64,000 bases of DNA, from assembly GCA_018676675.1 (NCBI GenBank), contig JABHEG010000146.1, positions 1 to 64,000 of the forward strand. Direction: 5' to 3'. The notes beneath the pieces were generated by a model. That model ran no database searches. It was not told the origin of the DNA and was given only the letters and a program-made list of their open reading frames with translations. This document shows, one piece after another, positions 1 to 8,047 of this stretch (positions within the stretch are counted from its first letter, which is position 1; each line of letters begins with the position of its first letter). The position numbers and the translations under genes were made by a program. This DNA is from Lentisphaerota bacterium. Lineage in GTDB: Bacteria > Verrucomicrobiota > Lentisphaeria > Oligosphaerales > JABHEG01.

Positions 1-16
1 ATTTGAGCCGTAACTC

Positions 17-65
17 CTTGATTGACAGGCGTCTACAATATAGCTGAAAGCGCCTGTCGATCAAG
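17..65. repeat. 15-bp inverted repeat, hairpin or operator candidate
   Basis: The arms at 17-31 and 51-65 (CTTGATTGACAGGCG against CGCCTGTCGATCAAG) pair at 14 of 15 positions around a 19-nt loop. There is no T-tract after it, so it may be an operator or the end of an upstream transcription unit rather than a classical terminator. A perfect TATAAT hexamer follows at 90-95, but I see no good -35 box 16-18 bp upstream of it. Confidence 0.55.
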
Positions 66-422
66 CAACAAAAGAGTCGCAACCTGCTTTATAATAGATA
101 GTTACAAGATCGAACGTGCTTTTGTCGGGGTGATCCTGGAGGGTCGATGTCCACAGCGACCGGGCCTCAGGCTGAGGAGAAAAGGCCCGGCGGTCGAGGG
201 CGACCGCCCCCCAACGGACTTCCGGCGAGCGGTGCTTTCGGCTTGGAGGGCGACCGCCCTCGACCGTCGAAGTCTGTCAAGACAGGCGTTCCCGTGCAGC
301 CGCTGTCTTGACGCCATTCGCGTCCACCGGACCGATCTCTGCTCTTGCCTGTGGCATCCGTACACCCTACGTTGCGGTCTGTGACTCGGTAGAACGTGAC
401 CAGGCAAGAAAGGGCAGGTACC
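66..422. other. Non-coding leader with inverted repeats
   Basis: No convincing gene precedes the ATG at 423. The stretch holds a TATAAT hexamer at 90-95, a repeat copy at 135-163 (starting CCTGGAGGGTCGATGTCC) that is related to one at 38439-38468, and a 19-nt inverted pair at 191-209 and 248-266 (17 of 19 pairing, core CGGTCGAGGGCG). If transcription starts near 100, the leader is over 300 nt and strongly structured. Confidence 0.45.
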
Positions 423-1400
423 ATGACTGTTTCGTCTTGTTCGCGCCTGGAGGCGCTGTTGGCGAGCTTCCCGGGTGGCAGGGCGTTTCTCAGCCCGATC
501 CTCGCGACCGCCCTTGCCTCAACTGTCTACGCAGCTCCCAACCCAGGCCAAGCAATGCATGATCCGGACCATGCGCTCGTCTTTCAAGTCGGCGATCTGA
601 AGGTGACCATCGGTGACCATTACGCGCATGGCGGATCCGATCGGCCGAGCTACACCGGCATCCATCACCTCTCCCATCGTCTGAGGGAGTCCAACGTGTT
701 CTGTCCCCTCTATGCCGGGATGATCGGGATTCGCAAGGAGTGCACAATCAGACCAGTGGGCAAGAATGGTGCAGTGCTCACGGTCGGGACAGGCAAGTCT
801 GAGGTCAGTGAGACCTACACGGTCAAGGCTCCGCACTACGTTGATCACGCAGCACGCTTCACTGCCGGCAGGACGACAGGAAGCTGGAACAGCACGTCGT
901 ACATGAACGGCCCGGCAGACCCGGCAATCTACATCATTCAGACCAATGGGGAGTGGGCTCGTCACTACTCCGAGACGCACGGCGATCGGGCCAGCATCGC
1001 CCCCAAAGGCATGGATCCTCTGCCCAAAGGAAACGTCGTGGAAAACGCGAAGTACGCCCACGGCACAAACGGCTTCTGGGACGGCTTCAGCGACCTCAGG
1101 TTTGACCCGGACTTTCCCCTGTTTTACGGTCGTTTCGACGACATGGTTCTCATCTTCATGGTTGAGCGCAAATGGGGTAGCGACCTCATCCCCTATATGT
1201 CACCCTCCGGGGGAGGCTACAGCAAGGAGTGGGAACGCACGAATCCTGCCTGGGACTATCGCTACCGGCTCCGCAACTTGACGCCCGGGGCGGAGGTGGT
1301 GATCCGTTCGCGTGTTTGCTACAAGCGCTTTGTCAGCGATGAGGACATTCTGGCCGAGTACGAGGCGTGGCAGAAGCAGCTTGAGACAGGCAGCCGATGA
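423..1400 (+). CDS. Secreted protein of unknown function
   Basis: This encodes 325 aa. I chose the ATG at 423 because AAGGGCAG precedes it and it begins a hydrophobic leader ending near residue 38 (STVYA-AP); an in-frame GTG at 396 would add nine residues without improving the signal. The mature part is rich in aromatic residues and glycine, with predicted beta content, and shows no catalytic motif I recognise. It lies 64 bp upstream of a secreted glycerophosphodiesterase on the same strand, so the two are probably co-transcribed. A beta-sandwich accessory or glycan-binding protein is possible, but that is only inference from composition and neighbours. Confidence 0.75.
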   Translation: MTVSSCSRLEALLASFPGGRAFLSPILATALASTVYAAPNPGQAMHDPDHALVFQVGDLKVTIGDHYAHGGSDRPSYTGIHHLSHRLRESNVFCPLYAGMIGIRKECTIRPVGKNGAVLTVGTGKSEVSETYTVKAPHYVDHAARFTAGRTTGSWNSTSYMNGPADPAIYIIQTNGEWARHYSETHGDRASIAPKGMDPLPKGNVVENAKYAHGTNGFWDGFSDLRFDPDFPLFYGRFDDMVLIFMVERKWGSDLIPYMSPSGGGYSKEWERTNPAWDYRYRLRNLTPGAEVVIRSRVCYKRFVSDEDILAEYEAWQKQLETGSR

Positions 1401-1464
1401 ACTCGCACATACACGAACCGCCTCCGGGTCTGGCAGCTCAAGTCATCAAGCAGGACAGAAAACC

Positions 1465-3192
1465 ATGAACTTCCTCTATAGCCGCTTGGGCCCGCTTGCA
1501 GCGTGTGTCGTTTTCGTTACCCTCGGTGTCGCTTCGGTTACGGCTGCTGAGCTTGTCTGGACGGACACGTTTGACCGTGATGAGCTCGGCCCCTGGGACG
1601 TAGCGGACATCGGCAGGAACATGGGGCCCTCGGATTGGCATGTCCGGGACGGTGCTCTCCACCAGACCACGAATATCTACACGCGCCCATGGGATGGTCG
1701 GGTCGAGGCCAACTGGACCGGCAGCTTCTGTGTCGCGCAGCACGATGTCCCCGCCAATGCTCGTGTCAAGGTGGTGTTCCGATCCAGTGACGATGATGGA
1801 ATCGGGATCGTTTGGCGCTGGAAGGACGCCCGCAACTACTACAAGTTCCAAGTCGATGGGCGCCCGCCGTTTTGGCAGCTCAGCAAGACCGTCGACGGCC
1901 GCTACACCTGCCTGGCTTCGGGCACGAAGCCGGGCTACAAGACGAACCAACGCTATCATCTTCAGGTGCGCACCGAGGGGACCATCGGCCTTGTTTACAT
2001 GAATGACCGGATGATCTGCGGCCTTGACGATCCGGACCTGGCCGCGGGGCGCGTGGGGGTTGAGTCACGCGGGAATCAGGGCAGTCACTTCGAGTCCGTT
2101 CGCGTCGAGGCCCCAGCGTTCCGGCTCGACTCGGACGCGTTCAGCGTGTTCCTGCGAAGACAGGCCGCACGCAGGATCAGTTTGGACCGATTGGCTGTCC
2201 TGTCCGGGCAGGAGCTGCGCCTCAATTTGCCTACTTGTATGCGGGAGTACTTGTCCGGTCTGGTCGTCGCGATCGATTCGCCCAGCGGCTCGCGGACGAA
2301 GACGCTCCCACTCGACCCGCAACAGGATGCTGCCGGGCCTATTTGGGTAAACAGGGGAGCGGAAACGGGGGTCTGGACATTGCTCCTGCTCGAGAACGAT
2401 GCTCCGTTGCGGACCTTCTGCTACAATGCGTGGCATGAGTTGCCCGAAGCTGTTGGTGTGTGTGCCCATCGCGGGGACAACCGTGTTGCGCCTGAGAATA
2501 CGCTGGCGGCCATCGCGTCAGCCGTGGCCAAGGGGGCCCATCAGATCGAGATCGACCTCACGTCGAGCCGTGACGGGCAACTGGTTCTTCTGCATGACCT
2601 GACCCTCGACCGCACCACTAACGGCACCGGCAAGCCGGGCGACTACACGTTTGCGGAGTTGCGCAAGTTGGATGCCGGTGCATGGAAGGGCGAGAAATGG
2701 AAAGGCGGGAAGATCCCGACATTCAGGGAGGCCCTCGAAGCGATTCCCCAATGGATCCAGGTGAACTGCCATCTCAAAGGAGGGATTGGCGGCGCAGCAA
2801 CCCGAGAGATCGTTGCCATGGAGAGGCTGGACCAGTGTTTTCTGGCCTGTGGACGCGGGGATGCGGCGGCAGCGCGCAAGGTCGATCCCCGGATACGCAT
2901 CTGCAACATGTCAGGGCAGAGAGGCGCCGATTCAGCGTATCCGGACCAGACCATCGCGATGAGGGCCCAGTACCTTCAGCTCAAAGGCTGGAGCGATTGT
3001 ACGCCCCGTGTTTGCGACAAACTGCGGCGCCACGGAGTCACGATCAACTACTACGGCACCTCAGATCCCGTGATGTTTCGTAAACTCATCGAAGCGGGCG
3101 TCCAGTATCCCCTCACAGACAATCTCGATGCCATGCTGGAGGTCCTGAAAGTCATGGGTATTCCTCCCGCAACGGCCCCGTTGGCCAGGTAG
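1465..3192 (+). CDS. Secreted glycerophosphodiester phosphodiesterase with N-terminal jelly-roll domain
   Basis: This encodes 575 aa. The ATG at 1465 follows AGGACAG and opens a signal peptide (residues 1-28, cleavage near VTAA-E). Residues 30-215 look like a DUF1080/LamG-type beta-sandwich (TDTFDR start, WRWKDARNYYKF core). Residues 325-570 form a GDPD TIM barrel: HRG near 334, PENT near 340, EID near 361-363 and HD near 376 are the usual Ca-binding and catalytic residues. The family hydrolyses glycerophosphodiesters to glycerol-3-phosphate plus an alcohol. The added sandwich suggests tethering to a glycan or envelope substrate. It is the second gene of a pair and ends facing the nitrilase gene. 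Confidence 0.88.
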   Translation: MNFLYSRLGPLAACVVFVTLGVASVTAAELVWTDTFDRDELGPWDVADIGRNMGPSDWHVRDGALHQTTNIYTRPWDGRVEANWTGSFCVAQHDVPANARVKVVFRSSDDDGIGIVWRWKDARNYYKFQVDGRPPFWQLSKTVDGRYTCLASGTKPGYKTNQRYHLQVRTEGTIGLVYMNDRMICGLDDPDLAAGRVGVESRGNQGSHFESVRVEAPAFRLDSDAFSVFLRRQAARRISLDRLAVLSGQELRLNLPTCMREYLSGLVVAIDSPSGSRTKTLPLDPQQDAAGPIWVNRGAETGVWTLLLLENDAPLRTFCYNAWHELPEAVGVCAHRGDNRVAPENTLAAIASAVAKGAHQIEIDLTSSRDGQLVLLHDLTLDRTTNGTGKPGDYTFAELRKLDAGAWKGEKWKGGKIPTFREALEAIPQWIQVNCHLKGGIGGAATREIVAMERLDQCFLACGRGDAAAARKVDPRIRICNMSGQRGADSAYPDQTIAMRAQYLQLKGWSDCTPRVCDKLRRHGVTINYYGTSDPVMFRKLIEAGVQYPLTDNLDAMLEVLKVMGIPPATAPLAR

Positions 3193-3285
3193 CTGGGACA
3201 AAGCGTACCCGACCTACATCTCGTGCCCCTATACGAGGGTGGAGTTGCAGGATGGGGAGGGCTGATTGCCTCGGCCGCCTGCCGC

Positions 3286-4191
3286 TCAGCGGTTTGCCGC
3301 GTTTGCGGCCAGGCTTGCGGCCAGGTAGTCGTCCAGTAGTTCCAGCTCGAACTCGGCGACGACGTCCATGGCGGTGCGTTCATCCGTCATGCTGTAGATC
3401 AGTGCCGAACCGACGTTGGCGGGTGTGTCGATGATGATCTCACCCAGGTACTTCTTCTCGATCTCGGCGAACTTCGTCCGATTCTTGTCCAGATGCACCA
3501 TCACGCGGTCCAGGTTGATGGTCGCTCGGGCGACGTTTGTGTAGCAGTCGGTTACCTTCAGTTCCCGGCCAAAGGGGTCCAGTACGCCACAGCCCATGAA
3601 CTGCAGTGCAGAGACGAAGAACGCGCGGCAGTCGTAGGCCCACATCTGCTGCATGAGGCCGCCGTGGTAAGCGCTGGCGAAGGTCAGGATGTCAGGCTTC
3701 AGGGCTCGGTACTGCTGCCGTAGTTCCTCGAAGTTCAGATCAAAGCAGATCACTCCGCCCAGACGCCCGATCGCTGTATCTATGACCACGGCTTTCGTGC
3801 CTGAACGTTCGCCTTTCCCAATCGCGGTGTAGGTGAGGTTGACCTTGTGGTACACACCCAGAATGTCGCCGTCGGGCCCGAAGTAGACGATCGAGTTGTA
3901 CACGTCGTCACCTTCGCGGACACGCGATGCGCCGGCCACATGGCACTTCTCTGCCGCTGCGAAACGCGCATACGTCTGCAACAACGGCCCCGGGTTCGCA
4001 ATCTCTTCGGCCGTTTCCAGGGTCTGGGCCAGGATCGCCAGTTCGCAGGTCACGACTAAGTCCAGACCGTAGCCTTTCAGGGAGTTCAGCTTGGCCTCCA
4101 TCTCGCGGCAGATGACCTTCCCGGCGTCGGGGGCGCCCCCGCTCGTGCTCGTAGCGAACTGCACTCCGGCAACGTTGACAAACTTGGCCAT
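3286..4191 (-). CDS. Carbon-nitrogen hydrolase (nitrilase superfamily)
   Basis: This encodes 301 aa and shows the nitrilase-superfamily triad: Glu50 (VTCELA), Lys116 (YHKVNL) and Cys149 (GVICFDLNF). The family hydrolyses amide or nitrile C-N bonds through a cysteine thioester. There is no signal peptide, so it should be cytoplasmic. AGGAG lies seven bases before the ATG. The gene sits 70 bp downstream of the sialidase-like gene and is probably in the same transcript. Its substrate is unknown; deamidation of an amide or N-carbamoyl product of amino-sugar breakdown would suit the context, but that is inference. Confidence 0.88.
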   Translation of the reverse strand: MAKFVNVAGVQFATSTSGGAPDAGKVICREMEAKLNSLKGYGLDLVVTCELAILAQTLETAEEIANPGPLLQTYARFAAAEKCHVAGASRVREGDDVYNSIVYFGPDGDILGVYHKVNLTYTAIGKGERSGTKAVVIDTAIGRLGGVICFDLNFEELRQQYRALKPDILTFASAYHGGLMQQMWAYDCRAFFVSALQFMGCGVLDPFGRELKVTDCYTNVARATINLDRVMVHLDKNRTKFAEIEKKYLGEIIIDTPANVGSALIYSMTDERTAMDVVAEFELELLDDYLAASLAANAANR

Positions 4192-4261
4192 GATGGGTCT
4201 CCTACAGCTTCTGCAATACGATTAACCAGTGACTGTATCCAGGATGTCTTCGAGATGACTT

Positions 4262-5608
4262 CTATCTTTTCGCGTCCGGCGGTTCGGGCCTCAGGGAGTA
4301 CTTGTCCGTGTAGTGGTATCGTGGCCCGCCAATTCGGATGCGGGCAAGATAGATGCATGATCTCTGCAGGTGTGCGCGCCGACTCTCGGGGTTGGGGTCC
4401 TCGTGGCACGAGTAGTAGCTTATCCAGAGCTCGCCATTCACCTCGACGATTCCCGGATAGGCGTTGTCCCCCTGTGAAGGCAGATCCGCGATTCTATGTA
4501 GTATACTATTGTCTATGTCCAGCTCGTAGAGGGCCGTGACTGAGTCTCCGTAACCCCCGCCTCCATGCCGGCCTCCGAACCGACCCGCAACGACAATACG
4601 TCCGTCTGACAGGCGGGCCATTTTCGGTCCGCCGAGATTGACCGCGGTCTGCCTGGACCAGTCCCACTCCGTGTATGGCGGCCTGGAGAACCCGATGTTG
4701 GACAGTTGTCTATTGACGCGGGGTGCGTTGCGCAAGTAGACCCAGGCGCTGTCATCAGCGTCTATGAAAATGGACGCCTCATTTCCCTGGTGCTTCCCCT
4801 CGGTATCTTTGGGGAATATATCTGCCGCCAGCAGTTCCCATTCCTTGCCATCGTCTGTGCGGTAGATGGCGCCCTTTCGTCCGTGCTTCCCGGAATGCGC
4901 GACGGCATAGCCTGCGCCCTTATGCCAGGCACAGCTCCAGAGCCAGGTGTTCCCGGCAACAGTGCTGACATTGGGGCCCTGCCACTCCTGGCCGTCCGAG
5001 GACAGCCAGGTCATTGATCTGCCTATTGTTCCGTCGGATTCCTCGCCCTCCTTGAACCAGCGATCCCTGAACGCTGATTTTGCCGGTTCGAATCGGTAGC
5101 TCTCATAGGCAAGCAACACCAGTTGACTGTCCTGGGTCACCGCCAGCTTTGAATCTCGAACATCCACGCTTTTCTCTTCAGGCTGATAGAAGAAGACGGA
5201 CGTCCACCTCTTCCCGTCCTTTGATCTCACGACGCGTAGTCCGCCGAGGGAACCGGTAACGGCGTGATCCTCTCCCACTCGAAAGACGCAGTACCAGCAG
5301 CCCTTGAACCTGGTGAGATCGGTGAAGGCATTGTGCCTCGTCTCGGGGTCGCCATTGGGCCAGTTCCCGTTCGCCCAGATGCGCCGGACGTCAAGGAGCT
5401 TCCAGCCGCTCAGCTTGTAGAGCTCGAGCACCGCGTTCATGCTCAGGATGCTGGGGTCGGTCTCTGACACGTACTGCGTCATTGCGCGTTTTCCTTCCCT
5501 GCTTATGTCGGCTTCTTGAGCCCGAACAGACATGTCTGACAGAAGTGTTCCTGACAGTGCGACCACAGCAAGAGACCCCGTAACGAGTTTTGCAGAACCG
5601 ATATCCAT
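4262..5608 (-). CDS. Secreted sialidase-like beta-propeller protein
   Basis: This encodes 448 aa with a putative signal peptide (residues 1-31, VRAQ-E). The body contains Asp-box-like turns typical of sialidase/neuraminidase propellers: RSKDGKRW, LSSDGQEW and RTDDGKEW, with further degenerate blades and arginines that could form a carboxylate-binding site. Exo-sialidases remove terminal acidic sugars, but many propellers with these boxes act on other glycans, so I call only the fold. An in-frame ATG at 5482 has a good GGAAGGA upstream and would give a leaderless 406-aa protein; I prefer 5608 because of the signal sequence. It is first in a leftward pair with the nitrilase gene. Confidence 0.78.
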   Translation of the reverse strand: MDIGSAKLVTGSLAVVALSGTLLSDMSVRAQEADISREGKRAMTQYVSETDPSILSMNAVLELYKLSGWKLLDVRRIWANGNWPNGDPETRHNAFTDLTRFKGCWYCVFRVGEDHAVTGSLGGLRVVRSKDGKRWTSVFFYQPEEKSVDVRDSKLAVTQDSQLVLLAYESYRFEPAKSAFRDRWFKEGEESDGTIGRSMTWLSSDGQEWQGPNVSTVAGNTWLWSCAWHKGAGYAVAHSGKHGRKGAIYRTDDGKEWELLAADIFPKDTEGKHQGNEASIFIDADDSAWVYLRNAPRVNRQLSNIGFSRPPYTEWDWSRQTAVNLGGPKMARLSDGRIVVAGRFGGRHGGGGYGDSVTALYELDIDNSILHRIADLPSQGDNAYPGIVEVNGELWISYYSCHEDPNPESRRAHLQRSCIYLARIRIGGPRYHYTDKYSLRPEPPDAKR

Positions 5609-5791
5609 GGTATTCCCAACCGATGACAGATGGGCTGTTGACGACCGTCCTAAGGATAGGGTCGACCGATTCGTGATGCAACTCGGAAAACTCCAGGCCA
5701 GTGCCCGGACGAGAAGTCCAGCTGCGCAGGTGTCAGTTGTTCAGGCGTGCCGGGAACGCCCCCAGATGGACTGTGTGGATGTCGGCCGGCC

Positions 5792-5831
5792 GTTTGTAGT
5801 GAGCGACGTAGGCCTTGCGGAGTCGCGTTGG
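5792..5831 (+). repeat. Dispersed repeat family R1, copy 1
   Basis: This copy begins GTTTGTAGTGAGCGACGTAG and ends GGAGTCGCGTTGG. Close relatives occur at 9243-9281, 26303-26331 and 26600-26628, and more distant ones at 5861-5899 (minus) and 33027-33063. All copies are intergenic. Confidence 0.8.
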
Positions 5832-5860
5832 CATGCGAGTTGATCCCCACAGGACAGAAG

Positions 5861-5899
5861 AACGGCACTCCGCTCCGCTACGAGCCTTACTACAAACAG
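5861..5899 (-). repeat. Dispersed repeat family R1, copy 2 (inverted, variant)
   Basis: Read on the minus strand it starts TGTTTGTAGTAAGGCTCGTA and continues GCGGAGCGGAGTGCCGTT. It faces copy 1 across 29 bp. The ending GCGGAGTGCCGT is shared with the copy at 33027-33063, so these two form a sub-type. Confidence 0.65.
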
Positions 5900-6020
5900 A
5901 TTGCCACAGCGAGCGGGAAGAAACCCAGACGATACCTTGGAATAGCATTTGGGGGGGCAGTACACTCCCCCGTTGCCGTTACGGATGTTTCAGATAGCCA
6001 CAACGGGGGCCACAGTCACG

Positions 6021-7967
6021 ATGGATATGTCGGCGAGAGACGAAGAACACTCAGCGAGGAAAGACCTCCGCACGTTGTCGCCCTCGGCCTGGCCGAAACG
6101 AACCGCGCTGTTGTGCATCCTTCTGCTGGTCAGCATCAGTCCATCCTGCCTGGCCTGGAGCCTGGGACACTGGAAGATCACCCGGGCGGCCCTGGACACG
6201 TTGCCGGCCTGGCAACGGGAGCTTTGGCGAGATTCCTACGACGATTTCCGAACATACTGCCTCTTCCCGGATATGGGGCTGGCGAATCCCGACGTCAAGC
6301 CCTACCTGGTGGTCATTGGCGGACGCCTGTTCCACTATTTTCCGCGTGACAATCGGCAGGATTTCGCGTTTTTCAACGACGGCGCTGAGCAGTATGTGCG
6401 CCAGATCCTCGCCGCCATGCGTGAGGAACGTTATGTGGATGCTGCGAAGTTCGCGGGGGCGCTTGCTCATGCCCTTGAGGATGCGGGCCAGCCTCAGTGT
6501 CATTCACTGGAGGGGATTAACGGGTTCCCCTGGGCCGTTCTCGATGAGCTCTTCACTCCGGAGGACCAGAGCTGGAATCGTGCCCCCCAGTCCATCATCA
6601 GCCTGGACGACGACGCACGCTTCAAAGTCTCGCTTGGCGACTACCGGCCGAAGCTCCTTGGCACGCATCCGCGAGAAGTGGCCTTCCGCCTCTACCAACG
6701 GACCTGCCAGTTGCGCCGTGGAGCACGCAAAGCGCTTCCGGCCATGCTTCGGCATGTGTATGCCGGTGACAAAGAAGCGGCGATCAAGGCCACTGTGCCT
6801 CCGGCAGTCGCCGATGCGCAACTCGTGGCGGACCTGTTCTACACGTGCTTCGCCCTGACGACTGACCGGTATGAACCTGGCGAAGTGGCAACCATCGAGA
6901 CACTGGATCTGACGTCCTTAGTTCCAATCGCCGCCCCTACCTACATCAACCATCCCTACCGCTTCAGCCCCCTGGCCTACGGTTGCTGTGTCAACGCGAA
7001 ACGCGAACCTGTTCCCCTGGAAGTGTGGACAACGAGGGACGGCGGGAAGCAGAAGGTGGTCCTGGCAAAAGGCATCGGCACGGGGTGCTGTCGCTTCAGC
7101 TACATGGTTCCGGCGGGGGTGTTCAACGAATTCCGCTGCACGGCGGGACTGCACGCCAGCCTTTCCTCCCACCCGTCCGGAGCCAAACTGAATCTGACGA
7201 TTCGGTGGAATGGCAAGGACGCGTTTTCGAGCGGGGAACTGCTGGACGGTTCGCTGGCTCAGGATGTGGTCATTCCTGTCGCGGAGGGGGGAACGCTGGA
7301 GTTCGTCTCGAAAGGCAAGCCCGGATCGACTGCGAACTACGCAAACCATGCGGTCTGGGGGAATCCGGTCCTCGCGCGATTGGTCCCGACGGCGGAGTCC
7401 GCAACCCCGACGACGTCTGCAGCTGTGGACACCGCTCCCACGGCCTCCGCTGAACCGCTATCTGAGAACCTTCTGGTCAATGGATCGCTCGAGGAATGGA
7501 CCGAAGGGGGGCTCCCCGCCGGCTGGCGAATCCATGCCCGCAAGGGCAAACCCAAACCCGTGACCAGAGAATCCACCGAGACCCACTCCGGCACGGCATC
7601 GGCTCGCTGCCACGTCGATGACGAGGGGTCCATCGCGGCGCTCTGGACCAGCTTCAAGAATGAGCCTGAGAAACGCTACCGGCTCACTTTTTGGTGGAAA
7701 TCACGGGTGGGGATCATTCAGTATGCTGTCAAGCGCGTCAAAAAGGGAGGCGGTTGGGTCGCCTACAACGGACGCGCTTGGCGACCTGCCAACTCCAATC
7801 CCCTTGCCCAAGGCGCGCCCAACACCTGGACCCGCACCGTGGTCGAGTTCCCGGCGTTCGAGGAATCGATGGATATGAACATTGAGATCTGCCGCCCGTT
7901 CGCGAAGGGCACCGGATACGACATCTACGTCGATGATGTCTCGCTGGAGGAGATCCCGGTCCGTTAG
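6021..7967 (+). CDS. Secreted zinc phospholipase C / S1-P1 nuclease-like protein with carbohydrate-binding modules
   Basis: This encodes 648 aa from the ATG at 6021 (GGGGG 12 bases upstream). The signal peptide appears to be cut at CLA-W, which leaves Trp as mature residue 1. In S1/P1 nucleases and PC-PLC the N-terminal Trp is a zinc ligand. Further ligand-type motifs are WSLGH, LFHYF and LAHALED...QPQCH (H-x3-D-x6-H), where nucleases usually have QPLH. An NPCBM-like module follows, then a TA/S-rich linker and a CBM4/9-like module starting NLLVNGSLEEW near the C-terminus. Phosphodiester hydrolysis at a glycan- or envelope-bound substrate is the likely role. The next gene starts 80 bp downstream and is probably co-transcribed. 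Confidence 0.8.
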   Translation: MDMSARDEEHSARKDLRTLSPSAWPKRTALLCILLLVSISPSCLAWSLGHWKITRAALDTLPAWQRELWRDSYDDFRTYCLFPDMGLANPDVKPYLVVIGGRLFHYFPRDNRQDFAFFNDGAEQYVRQILAAMREERYVDAAKFAGALAHALEDAGQPQCHSLEGINGFPWAVLDELFTPEDQSWNRAPQSIISLDDDARFKVSLGDYRPKLLGTHPREVAFRLYQRTCQLRRGARKALPAMLRHVYAGDKEAAIKATVPPAVADAQLVADLFYTCFALTTDRYEPGEVATIETLDLTSLVPIAAPTYINHPYRFSPLAYGCCVNAKREPVPLEVWTTRDGGKQKVVLAKGIGTGCCRFSYMVPAGVFNEFRCTAGLHASLSSHPSGAKLNLTIRWNGKDAFSSGELLDGSLAQDVVIPVAEGGTLEFVSKGKPGSTANYANHAVWGNPVLARLVPTAESATPTTSAAVDTAPTASAEPLSENLLVNGSLEEWTEGGLPAGWRIHARKGKPKPVTRESTETHSGTASARCHVDDEGSIAALWTSFKNEPEKRYRLTFWWKSRVGIIQYAVKRVKKGGGWVAYNGRAWRPANSNPLAQGAPNTWTRTVVEFPAFEESMDMNIEICRPFAKGTGYDIYVDDVSLEEIPVR

Positions 7968-8047
7968 GGAAGACCGGCTTCCGGGCAGTGCCGACGGAAA
8001 GCGTTCCCGGACGGTGTCGGGCGGGTGCTGGAATTGCAGGAGTGATC

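Larger units (their letters stand above)
5609..6020. other. Divergent intergenic region with facing repeat copies
   Basis: This region separates the leftward sialidase-like gene from the rightward phospholipase-like gene and should contain both promoters, though I see no strong sigma-70 pair. Its middle carries two facing copies of a dispersed repeat at 5792-5831 (+) and 5861-5899 (-). Nothing in it looks protein-coding. Confidence 0.5.

Noticed and set aside
3193..3285. Possible degenerate R1 copy or hairpin (CTCGT...ACGAG) in the first convergent gap
   Set aside because: Only a 5-bp stem and loose similarity to R1; not strong enough to list as a repeat.
5085..5094. GGTTCGAATC, a tRNA T-loop-like string
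   Set aside because: It lies inside the sialidase-like gene; I could not build acceptor, D or anticodon stems around it.
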